Shown here piece by piece: positions 18,037 through 24,480 of a DNA stretch of 64,000 nucleotides. Position 1 is the first letter of the stretch. Each line of letters starts with the position of its first letter. The notes below the pieces were generated by a model that saw nothing but the letters and a program-made list of their open reading frames with translations, had not been told where the DNA came from and ran no database searches. The translations under genes were made by a program, and so were the position numbers. This DNA is from Embleya hyalina (lineage in GTDB: Bacteria > Actinomycetota > Actinomycetes > Streptomycetales > Streptomycetaceae). The DNA lies in NCBI RefSeq assembly GCF_003967355.1, contig NZ_BIFH01000023.1, positions 1 through 64,000 on the forward strand, read 5' to 3'.

Positions 18037-18342
18037 TCAGAACAGTGCTGTGGTCTCGGAACGAGCCGCGCGCAGAACAGCGGCGGCCTTGCGCGCGGCG
18101 GCAGCGGCCGGGGCGTGGCAGCGCTCGCACCACGTCGTCAGCGCCGCCGGGTCCAGCCCGACCGCGACGGCGAGCGTCGTCGCGAGATCACGCGGCGCCA
18201 CGATCAACCCGTCGTGCCGGGTGCACCGGCCGCCGGTCTCCTTGTGGCGCCGTCCGCACTCCCCGGCGCACCCGCAGGTGCCGCACTCACGATCCACGAC
18301 TGATTGCCACAGGCGACCACCGATGATCGGGGGCCGGGTCAC
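18037..18342 (-). CDS. Cys-rich zinc-ribbon-like AICE protein (101 aa)
   Basis: Contains CGTCGCAGECGRRH, a further Cys near residue 40 and CERCH near residue 72, enough ligands for one or two zinc sites. A helical Ala-rich tail follows. The GTG start overlaps the DUF2637 stop (GTGA). It is conserved in feel with small AICE proteins, but no family name can be given. Confidence 0.7.
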   Translation of the reverse strand: MTRPPIIGGRLWQSVVDRECGTCGCAGECGRRHKETGGRCTRHDGLIVAPRDLATTLAVAVGLDPAALTTWCERCHAPAAAAARKAAAVLRAARSETTALF

Positions 18343-19283
18343 CGTGCACCCTCCACCAGGCTCAACCGTCCGGCGGGGGGTTCCTCACGGAACTCCTGAT
18401 AGCGCGTGGAGACCCAACCGACCGACCAGCCGCACAACTCGGCGGCGGCCCGCACTGGGTGGCCTTCCTCGAACGCGGCCCGCACGATCAGCCGGGCGCG
18501 GTCCTCGGGCAACTTGCCTTCGGCTGGATCGGCCGACAACAGCTCCAGCCGCTCTCGCCGTTCACGCTCGGCGGCCTGTCGTTCACGGTGTTCATGCTCG
18601 GCCCGCCGTTGTTCATCCTCGCGTTCGCGCCGCTCACGCTCGGCCGATTCGGCCCGCTCCCGGGCCCGCTCCGCATCGCGCTCCTCACGGCGCGCGCGCT
18701 CGGCGACCTCGGCGCGTTCACGCTCGATCGCCGCGTCGTGCTCACGCTGTTCACGAGCTACCCGAGCCTCGTACTCGCGCTCCTCACGACGTGCGCGCTC
18801 AGCCGCCTCGCGACGCTCGACCTCGGCCCGCTCTCGCTCTGCGCGCTCGGCCCGTTCACGTTCGTTCAACGCGACCTGCGCCGCCGTGATCGCGCGCCGG
18901 TAGGCGAGTCCCGTCTCGGCGGTGACGATCAGCAGCAGCGGCGCGACCGCGTGAACCGCAGCCCCCACCATGTCCTTGCGCAACGCGCTCTCGGCGACGT
19001 TCAGGGCGAGGGTCATCGCGCCGGTCATCCACCGGAGCACGATCGGCCACGCGCCGCCACCCTCGCCCAGCCGGGCCAAGGTGGCGTCCAGGCGCACCAC
19101 GATCACCACGGCGGCATCGACCACCAACGGCAGGATCGGCGCGGTCCACGCCCACTCGGGCGGGGTGTGCGCGGCGGCCAACGGGGTGACCGTCAGCACC
19201 GAATAGAGCATCGCCCCGGCGACGATCGCCCACGTCCCCACGCTCAACGCCTGCTCCGCCGAACGCACTTGAGCGGTGTTCAT
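18339..19283 (-). CDS. DUF2637 membrane protein, SpdB-like mycelial spread
   Basis: 314 residues. Four hydrophobic segments (about 14-37, 48-63, 80-97 and 105-125) form the DUF2637 domain. Residues ~138-255 are an uninterrupted Glu/Arg/Ala coiled coil or single alpha-helix (repeats such as ERERAEVERREAAERARR). The last ~55 residues resemble a helix-turn-helix (AFEEGHPVRAAAELCGWSVGWVSTRYQEF). DUF2637 proteins of Streptomyces plasmids are spread (Spd) proteins thought to help DNA pass along the mycelium through septa. It is coupled by 4-base overlaps on both sides. Confidence 0.88.
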   Translation of the reverse strand: MNTAQVRSAEQALSVGTWAIVAGAMLYSVLTVTPLAAAHTPPEWAWTAPILPLVVDAAVVIVVRLDATLARLGEGGGAWPIVLRWMTGAMTLALNVAESALRKDMVGAAVHAVAPLLLIVTAETGLAYRRAITAAQVALNERERAERAERERAEVERREAAERARREEREYEARVAREQREHDAAIERERAEVAERARREERDAERARERAESAERERREREDEQRRAEHEHRERQAAERERRERLELLSADPAEGKLPEDRARLIVRAAFEEGHPVRAAAELCGWSVGWVSTRYQEFREEPPAGRLSLVEGAR

Positions 19284-19561
19284 CGACCGCCCCCGTCCAC
19301 CCGACGGACCCGGATCGCGGCGAGCAACCGCACCCGCGACGTGTCGTCACCGGGCACCTCGGCGTCCTCGGACCACTCCCACTCGGCCCCGTCCGTGAAC
19401 ACGAACCCGAGCGCGTTCACCACCCGTGAACGCTGCGCGATGGTCGGCACCACGGCACCCCGGGGGAACCGGTGCTCCGGCCACAGGGACACCCGCCCCG
19501 GCATCGCCACGAACACCCGCCAACGCCCCTCGCGAAACGACATCAACGCCTTGCACGTCAT
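19280..19561 (-). CDS. AICE hypothetical protein (93 aa)
   Basis: Begins MTCKALMSFREGRWRVFVAMPGRVSLWPEHRFPRG and has a beta-rich look with FVFTDGAEWEWSED in the middle. It overlaps the upstream gene (ATGA) and the DUF2637 gene (ATGA), so it belongs to the same transfer operon. No family recognised. Confidence 0.7.
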   Translation of the reverse strand: MTCKALMSFREGRWRVFVAMPGRVSLWPEHRFPRGAVVPTIAQRSRVVNALGFVFTDGAEWEWSEDAEVPGDDTSRVRLLAAIRVRRVDGGGR

Positions 19562-19878
19562 GCCGCCCGCACCCCCTCGAAACCGTCGAAGGTCTCCCGG
19601 GCCCGCACGGCGGCCGAGTCGAGCAGCAGCGCGGCGCACACCGCCGTGCCCGAATCCACCGCCCACAACGACGCGAACATGTCCTCGACGTGCCGGGCGA
19701 GTTCGCGATCCGTTGCCCACAGGTCGGCGAGGATGTCCCGCGCCGCATCCAACCGCGCCGCACGCTCCTGCTCGCTCTCCCCGGGCTCCCCGTCGAACAG
19801 AGCCCAGTCGATGCCGAGCGCCAACTCGGCGAACTCGGCAATCGTGGCCGCGTGGCGACCAGCGACAATGCTTCTCAC
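19558..19878 (-). CDS. first gene of transfer operon (106 aa)
   Basis: Helical acidic protein MRSIVAGRHAATIAEFAELALGIDWALF..., Ala/Glu-rich to the end. The GTG at 19878 is preceded by GGGAG at eight bases. An in-frame upstream extension reads through the conserved-loop hairpin (19911-19948), but that reading is better explained as leader RNA. Most upstream gene of the minus-strand run controlled from the divergent GntR region. Unknown function. Confidence 0.7.
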   Translation of the reverse strand: MRSIVAGRHAATIAEFAELALGIDWALFDGEPGESEQERAARLDAARDILADLWATDRELARHVEDMFASLWAVDSGTAVCAALLLDSAAVRARETFDGFEGVRAA

Positions 19879-19910
19879 GGTCGTACTCCCAGCGTCGGAG
19901 TTGCGACCCA

Positions 19911-19948
19911 CGGGGCGCCCGCCTTCCGCCAAGTCGTCGGGCGCCCCG
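19911..19948 (-). promoter_or_regulatory. conserved-loop leader hairpin, copy B
   Basis: On the minus strand a perfect 11-bp stem encloses the loop ACGACTTGGCGGAAGG, ending 33 nt before the start codon of the first transfer-operon gene. Only one of 16 loop bases differs from copy A, whereas the stem sequence is different and still fully paired. Confidence 0.6.
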
Positions 19949-20168
19949 GCACACATCGGTGTGCCCCGTCTTCAGAGACGAGTGGCCGTGACCCCCGACG
20001 CACGCGTGATGCCGCGCGCCGAGGACCAAAAACACTCGTTTCGATCTCGTTCGTCACTCTGTTGAGTTCTCAAGGACCGAGCTGTCCCGGCGCTTACAGG
20101 CGTACGGCCGAAGCCGTCTTCCCTGGCAGGTCGCGTGGTTCTGACGTGCATAGTTCTGTGGCTCACTG

Positions 20169-20238
20169 CTTCACTAGTGAGGCAGTGGTGTGACAGTAGC
20201 GCCACGGAGCGCGAGACCGCAATACCTCACTAGTGAAG
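20169..20238. promoter_or_regulatory. paired palindromic operators for the GntR regulator
   Basis: CTTCACTAGTGAGG (20169-20182) and its exact reverse complement (20225-20238) share the palindromic core TCACTAGTGA. The second lies 10 bases before ATG 20248 and 18 before ATG 20257. Together they cover the region between the divergent GntR gene and the transfer operon. GntR dimers bind such palindromes, so autoregulation and repression of transfer are likely. Confidence 0.8.
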
Positions 20239-20256
20239 TCGCCTAGGATGGCGTGC

Positions 20257-21024
20257 ATGGCCATTGATCCGACCGACCCGCGCTCTCCGTCGCGGCAGAT
20301 TGCTGATGAACTCAGGGAAGAGATCACGAGCGGGCGTCTGGCACCCGGTGACGCGCTTCCCTCGGAAAAGATGCTGGTAGGACGCTTCGGGACGGCTCCG
20401 GCCACGGCGCGGCAGGCCGTGCGGCTCCTGAAGGAAGAGGGCCTTGTGGTCGCCGAGAGGGGGAAGGGCGTCTACGTGAAGCGGCAGCCGCCCACCATCC
20501 GGCTCGGGTCCCACCGGTTCTCGCGCCAGACCCGCGCCGAAGGCAAGTCGGCCTTCGAGGCTGAGATAGAGCGGCAGGGGCTGGAATGGGGGCAAGAGGT
20601 TCTTGAACTTGCCGAAGTGCCTGCACCCGAGTGGGTCGCCGAGTGGCTTGGCGTGGATGCGGGGGCCACGGTCTTCGTGCGCCGTCGCCGCAACCTGGTT
20701 GGCGACACGCCCACTCAGCTTGCCGACAGCTACTACCGTCTCGACACCGTCGAGGACACGGCGATCCGGACGCCGGACACCGGACCGGGCGGCAGCTACG
20801 CCCGGCTCGAAGAGAAGGGGCTCACCCTTGAGCGCTTCCGGGAAGAGATCCGGATCCGGATGCCAACGCCTACCGAGGTGCAGGGGCTGCGGCTCACTCC
20901 CGGGACGCCCGTCGCCGAGCTGCGGCGCATCGCCTTCGGGGCGAGCGGGCCGCTCGAAGTGCTTGAGTCCGTGGTGTCCGGAGACAGCCACGTGTTCTGC
21001 TACGAATTCGCCGCACCCGAGTAG
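20257..21024 (+). CDS. GntR/UTRA transcriptional regulator, KorSA-like
   Basis: About 255 residues. The N-terminal GntR winged helix (SRQIADELREEITSGRLAPGDALPSEKMLVGRFGTAPATARQAVRLLKEEGLVVAERGKGVYV) is followed by a UTRA-type ligand domain ending ELRRIAFGASGPLEVLESVVSGDSHVFCYEF. In pSAM2-type elements KorSA of this family represses replication and transfer genes. The ATG at 20257 is preferred (MAIDPTDPRSPS is the domain start); ATG 20248 is possible. Operators lie directly upstream. It begins the control operon with the PP2C-like and Nudix genes. Confidence 0.9.
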   Translation: MAIDPTDPRSPSRQIADELREEITSGRLAPGDALPSEKMLVGRFGTAPATARQAVRLLKEEGLVVAERGKGVYVKRQPPTIRLGSHRFSRQTRAEGKSAFEAEIERQGLEWGQEVLELAEVPAPEWVAEWLGVDAGATVFVRRRRNLVGDTPTQLADSYYRLDTVEDTAIRTPDTGPGGSYARLEEKGLTLERFREEIRIRMPTPTEVQGLRLTPGTPVAELRRIAFGASGPLEVLESVVSGDSHVFCYEFAAPE

Positions 21025-21036
21025 ACGGGAAGAACC

Positions 21037-21789
21037 TTGCAGGTCAGCCACATCAGTGAGCCGTCGCCCGGCGGCATCAACGATGACTACATCGTGGCCA
21101 GCGAACGATTCGTCATCGTGCTCGACGGCGCGACCGCGAACGGCCTGGACACCGGTTGCATCCACGACGTCCCATGGGTGGTGAGCCGGCTAGCCGCCCA
21201 ACTTTCGGCCCGGCTCATCACGGACGACGGTGCGCCGCTCAGCGAGATCCTGGCGGACGGCATCGCCGCTGTCTGCGACCTTCACGCAGGTACGTGCGAC
21301 CTGACCAACCCGAACAGCCCGTCGACCACCGTCGCCCTGCTCCGCAACCAGGGCGGCTTGGTCGAATACCTGGTGCTGTGCGACTCGCCCATCGTCATCG
21401 AGACGACGTCCGGCGACATCCAGTTGATCAATGACGATGCGACCGCCCATCTCCCCGGCTACACCCGCGAGGTTCTGCAAGAGGTTCGCAACCAGCCGGG
21501 CGGCTTCTGGGTCGCGAGCACGAAGCCCGAAGCTGCCAAGCACGCGGTCATCGGTTCGATTCCGGCGAGCGATGTTCGGCGCGCGGCAGTGATGACCGAC
21601 GGAGTCTCACGTCTCTTCGAGCGGTACGACTGGGAGCTGAGTCGTCTGCTCGACAGCCTCGTATCCACCGGCCCTGCGGCGCTGGTGGAGGCGGTTCGGG
21701 ACGCCGAGCGGCAGACCCCACCTGGGAAGTTCAGAGGCAAGGCGCACGACGATGCCACCGTTGCCCTCTGTGCTCACTTCGGGGATTAA
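21037..21789 (+). CDS. PP2C-family phosphatase-like protein
   Basis: 250 residues. PP2C motifs are visible in order: NDDYIVASERFVIVLDGAT (metal-binding DG), a central SPSTTVALL strand, VMTDGVSRLF (TDG in the SDG position) and a final HDDATVALCA (DDxT), so catalytic residues look intact. The start is a TTG at 21037 with GGGAAG upstream. It lies 12 bases after the GntR gene and 3 before the Nudix gene. Its presence in the control operon suggests a signalling step in element regulation or immunity; the substrate is unknown. Confidence 0.8.
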   Translation: MQVSHISEPSPGGINDDYIVASERFVIVLDGATANGLDTGCIHDVPWVVSRLAAQLSARLITDDGAPLSEILADGIAAVCDLHAGTCDLTNPNSPSTTVALLRNQGGLVEYLVLCDSPIVIETTSGDIQLINDDATAHLPGYTREVLQEVRNQPGGFWVASTKPEAAKHAVIGSIPASDVRRAAVMTDGVSRLFERYDWELSRLLDSLVSTGPAALVEAVRDAERQTPPGKFRGKAHDDATVALCAHFGD

Positions 21790-21792
21790 GTC

Positions 21793-22242
21793 ATGGTTCA
21801 TCCCGCAAGGCACTCCGTTAGCGTTGCTGGCGTCATCGTGGACGATGCGGGGCGCTGCTTGCTAACGAAGCGACAGGACAACGGCCAGTGGCAGGCACCC
21901 GGTGGTGTGCTTGAGCTGGCTGAGTCCATCCCCGATGGGCTGCGCCGTGAGGTGCGTGAAGAGACTGGTCTCGAAGTCGAGCCGCTGGCTCTGACCGGGG
22001 TCTACAAGAACATGCCGCTTGGTGTCGTTGCGCTGGTCTTCCGCTGCCGGCTTGTGGGCGGTGAGCTGTCGACCAACGATGAGGTAGCCGAGTTTCGTTG
22101 GGTGGATCCGAGCGCCGTCGACGAACTGATGGTCGAAGCCTTCGCAGTCAGAGTGACTGATGCGCTGAGAAGTGCCAGTTCCCCCGCGATTCGATCCCAC
22201 GATGGGGAGAGCGTGACCCTCGAATCTCGCAATGCGCTTTGA
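21793..22242 (+). CDS. pif: Nudix protein, Pif-like conjugal immunity factor
   Basis: 149 residues with a complete Nudix box: Gly38, Glu44 and REVREETG (52-59). Pif of pSAM2 is a Nudix-motif protein that prevents redundant transfer between carriers; position after a KorSA-like gene supports this assignment. The ATG follows the PP2C stop closely, so translation is coupled. Generic Nudix hydrolase activity (for example on oxidised nucleotides) remains the alternative. Confidence 0.8.
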   Translation: MVHPARHSVSVAGVIVDDAGRCLLTKRQDNGQWQAPGGVLELAESIPDGLRREVREETGLEVEPLALTGVYKNMPLGVVALVFRCRLVGGELSTNDEVAEFRWVDPSAVDELMVEAFAVRVTDALRSASSPAIRSHDGESVTLESRNAL

Positions 22243-22329
22243 CGCACCGGAGAGGTCGATGTGATGTCCGTCATAGTAGAACATGGTAGAAGTGCGTAAC
22301 TCGAAGCCCTAAAGGCCATGATGGGCATC

Positions 22330-22357
22330 GAACGTTCTCGAACGTTCCGGAACGTTC
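22330..22357. promoter_or_regulatory. triple GAACGTTC palindrome, 10-bp period
   Basis: Three copies of the 8-bp palindrome GAACGTTC at 22330, 22340 and 22350, spaced exactly one helical turn. Located 88 bases after the Nudix stop and 159 before the 48-aa ORF. It looks like a cooperative operator. It lacks the spacing of an actinobacterial LexA box. Confidence 0.55.
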
Positions 22358-22515
22358 CACGATTGTGCCCTTGCTCGATTTCCGGTCTGTGTCGTCACGA
22401 CTGAAAGTCCCGGGTTTTAGCTGTACTCTCTTCTCCAGCACAACCCTTCTCCTGCCGGGTGTTCGTGACCACCCATGGGGCTTACGAGCCCCGGTCTCGG
22501 GAGGAGGTGACTTCG

Positions 22516-22662
22516 TTGGCGATGCCAAAGTGGCCACGGCGACGAAACGTGCGCAGACATGCCGCTCGGGCCGTTCTTGCGGTCCGTAAGTGGGGTCCAA
22601 TGGCTTACGCGCTCACGCGTGGACTGTGGGACCTCTATGACGGCAGCGACCCCGGTAACTGA
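22516..22662 (+). CDS. small basic protein (48 aa)
   Basis: Reads MAMPKWPRRRNVRRHAARAV and ends LWDLYDGSDPGN: a very basic N-terminal half with a helical hydrophobic patch. The TTG at 22516 stands eight bases after AGGAGG, a perfect Shine-Dalgarno; ATG 22522 is the alternative. Terminator-like stem-loops follow. A separate promoter with the GAACGTTC array upstream suggests an independently regulated transcript. Unknown function. Confidence 0.6.
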   Translation: MAMPKWPRRRNVRRHAARAVLAVRKWGPMAYALTRGLWDLYDGSDPGN

Positions 22663-22742
22663 CATAAGTCGGTTACCAGGGTCACTGTGCACCGTGCAGC
22701 GCGTTGGCCCCGTCTCTGGTTGGCTTGCCATAGGGCGGGGCC
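22648..22742 (+). terminator. two terminator-like stem-loops
   Basis: A 12-bp stem with one mismatch (22648-22659 with 22672-22683), its loop holding the stop codon of the 48-aa ORF, and a 7-bp G/C stem (22706-22712 with 22736-22742) followed by TTCGT. They mark the end of the rightward control transcript. Confidence 0.6.
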
Positions 22743-22745
22743 TTC

Positions 22746-23094
22746 GTGCGTCTTAGATGCCGTTTAAACACTACCACTTCTATTGCTTACCTCTATGCGT
22801 TCTTCTATCGCGGTGGCTATCGCCGTATGAAGCCATGGTTCTATCGCGCCGTGAGAGTCCAAGTACCGCAGTGTTCGTCTATGCGCTATTGGCTGGGCAT
22901 CCGGTATCGCAGCCTTCGCGTCGGCGATGACGTATCTCCGACCATGGTGCGCCGTTGCGAGCTGAGCGTGGACCCGCACCGGTCTCAGTTGCGGTCTCAT
23001 TCGTGGGGGTTCAGAGGCGTTCAGCGTGGCCCGCTCGGGGCGGCTCCGGGCAGGTGGGGAGCGCTCTGGCCTGCGGTGAACGGCCACACGCAGA
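22746..23094. other. non-coding region with CTAT iterons beside attR
   Basis: No gene is supported here; base composition is lower in GC than the element average. CTATNGC-type heptamers (CTATTGC, CTATGCG, CTATCGC, GTATCGC) occur at 22780, 22793, 22805, 22817, 22841, 22879 and 22904, several exactly 12 bp apart. The arm-type pair lies at 22981-23002. Possible roles are integrase/Xis binding, TraB recognition or origin; none can be proven from sequence. Confidence 0.5.
22981..23002. repeat. arm-type integrase site, attR side
   Basis: GGTCTCAGTT, two bases (GC), then GGTCTCATTC; same orientation as the attL-side pair. It ends 93 bases before the attR core start. Confidence 0.6.
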
Positions 23095-23156
23095 CCTCGA
23101 AAGCGTGTGATGGTGCAAGCTATCCGTGGGTTCAAATCCCACCGCTACCGCTCTTG
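23095..23156 (+). repeat. attR core repeat
   Basis: 62 bases identical to 8512-8573, carrying the displaced 3' half of tRNA-Ser(CGA) without its 5' half. Confidence 0.95.
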
Positions 23157-23162
23157 CAGGAC

Positions 23163-23195
23163 GAAGGCGCCATCCGGGTTTCGGGTGGCGCCTTC
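23163..23195. terminator. native tRNA-Ser(CGA) terminator
   Basis: Perfect 10-bp stem (23163-23172 with 23186-23195) directly after attR. It would follow the tRNA if the AICE excised. Confidence 0.7.
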
Positions 23196-23270
23196 GGCGT
23201 TTTCGGGGCTTGGCGGGCCGTGGGCGGGAGCTGCCGCCCCCTCGGGCGTGGGCGGCAGCGGGGCCTTCGG

Positions 23271-23870
23271 TCAGCAGCCGGGGGTTTGGCTGGGCGGGGG
23301 CGGGGGCGGCGGGGCCAGGATGGCGGCGGCTGCCTCCGGGGTGGCCAGGTCGGTCCACGCGTCGCCGATGGCCAGGTCCACCGAGCCGTCGGTGCGCTGG
23401 TCCTCCTTGTCGGTGGCGCCGGCGACCTGGGCGGCGACCACCTTCGCGGGGGTGGCGCCGGGGAAGCCGTGGCGGATCTCGGCGGTGGCCGCGATCGGCG
23501 CGTTCAGCGGGTCGTTGGTGACCTTGCCGATGGTGAACCCGCGCGTTTTGAGCGCTTCGGCGACGGTCTTGGCCAGGCCGGTGCGCTTGGTGGCGTTGTA
23601 GACGTTCACCGTGATCGCCTTGGGCTCGGGCAGCGGCGCGGCCTGGGTGGGCGGCGGGGCCGAGGCGGTCGGCGAGGGGCAGGCCGCGGCGGTGCCGCCG
23701 TCGTCGGACGTGAAGTGGTACACACCCCAGCCGGCGGTCGCCAGGACCACCAGGCCGACCACGATCGCGATCACCACGGGCATGCGTCGCCTGCGCCGCG
23801 TCATCCGCGGATACAGCTTGCCAGTGATCTTGTACTGGCCTCCCATGCCGCGGGGAGTGAGCATGCTCAT
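23271..23870 (-). CDS. LytR C-terminal domain membrane protein
   Basis: 199 residues: MSMLTPRGMGGQYKITGKLY start, one transmembrane helix (about 32-54), a Pro/Ala spacer and a LytR_C domain (ITVNVYNATKRTGLAKTVAEALKTRGFTIGKVTND...). The catalytic LCP domain is absent; such single-domain proteins are anchored facing outward and are thought to work with cell-wall ligases. The ATG at 23870 begins the typical streptomycete start MSMLTPRGMGG. It ends in Pro/Gln. Confidence 0.88.
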   Translation of the reverse strand: MSMLTPRGMGGQYKITGKLYPRMTRRRRRMPVVIAIVVGLVVLATAGWGVYHFTSDDGGTAAACPSPTASAPPPTQAAPLPEPKAITVNVYNATKRTGLAKTVAEALKTRGFTIGKVTNDPLNAPIAATAEIRHGFPGATPAKVVAAQVAGATDKEDQRTDGSVDLAIGDAWTDLATPEAAAAILAPPPPPPPSQTPGC

Positions 23871-24015
23871 CGGTGTGCCCCCGTCCTCCTCCTGCACGGC
23901 ATGGCCGTGGTCCCGGTCGCCATGGAGTCGAGGTTAGCGCCGACCTGGCACCTTGCGTATCCGGGCACGGCCGTACTCGTGACGACCACCTGATCGGGCC
24001 GCCGAGGTTGCGTGT

Positions 24016-24312
24016 TCAGCCGAGTTCGAGCACGCGCGCGTGCAGCACCTGGCGTTGTTGGAGGGCGGCTCGGACCGCGCGATGCAGGCCGTCCTCCAGA
24101 TACAGGTCGCCCTGCCATTTCACGACGTGCGCGAAGAGATCGCCGTAGAAGGTCGAGTCCTCGGCGAGCAGCGTGTCGAGGTCGAGTTGCCGCTTCGTCG
24201 TGATGAGTTGGTCCAGACGCACGGGCCGCGGGGCGATGTCGGCCCATTGCCGGGCACCCGACCTCCCGTGGTCCGGGTACGGTTTGCCGTCACCGATCCG
24301 CTTGAAGATCAC
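24016..24312 (-). CDS. conserved actinobacterial protein, ParB/VapB-like (98 aa)
   Basis: Starts MIFKRIGDGKPYPDHGRSGARQWADIAPRPVRLDQLITTKRQLDLDTLLAEDSTFYGDLFAHVVKW and ends with EDGLHRAVRAALQQRQVLHARVLEL. The EDGLHRA block recalls the ParB/sulfiredoxin GxHR motif. I recall near-identical streptomycete proteins annotated as VapB-family antitoxin, but no toxin gene is adjacent, so that label is doubtful. GTG start. Confidence 0.75.
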   Translation of the reverse strand: MIFKRIGDGKPYPDHGRSGARQWADIAPRPVRLDQLITTKRQLDLDTLLAEDSTFYGDLFAHVVKWQGDLYLEDGLHRAVRAALQQRQVLHARVLELG

Positions 24313-24480
24313 AGGCTCAGCCTACCGGGATCGTGGTCCCCTAACCCCCACCCCGTGCCGAAGCGAGGGAGCGGCGTCGCGGATCGGGGCGGCTCGGATG
24401 GCCGATCCGCCGGGGCAATCGGGATATTTCTTGCGCTATCGGTGTATTCGCTTCCCGGATGCCGGCGAGCGGAGGAGCGC

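Larger units (their letters stand above)
8512..23156. mobile_element. actinomycete integrative conjugative element (pSAM2 type)
   Basis: About 14.6 kb bounded by a perfect 62-bp direct repeat that begins in the anticodon loop of tRNA-Ser(CGA). Cargo in order: tyrosine integrase, Xis, putative origin, DUF3631 ATPase, Prim-Pol, an MTase/PAPS-reductase-like/RapZ-like cassette, TraB, a DUF2637 spread protein, a GntR regulator, a PP2C-like protein and a Nudix Pif-like protein. This is the layout of AICEs with a Prim-Pol (RepPP) replication module. All modules look intact, so the element may be functional. Confidence 0.95.

Noticed and set aside
20059-20080. rRNA leader or boxA element (TTGAGTTCTCAAG)
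   Set aside because: Similar to rRNA leader sequence, but no rRNA gene follows and the motif is short; may only be part of the transfer-operon leader.
22330-22357. LexA/SOS box
   Set aside because: The actinobacterial box needs GAAC and GTTC four bases apart; here GAACGTTC units have no gap and repeat every 10 bp.
22764-23135. 123-aa minus-strand ORF near attR
   Set aside because: Crosses the att core and arm site, has no ribosome binding site or motif, and its composition follows the iteron repeats.
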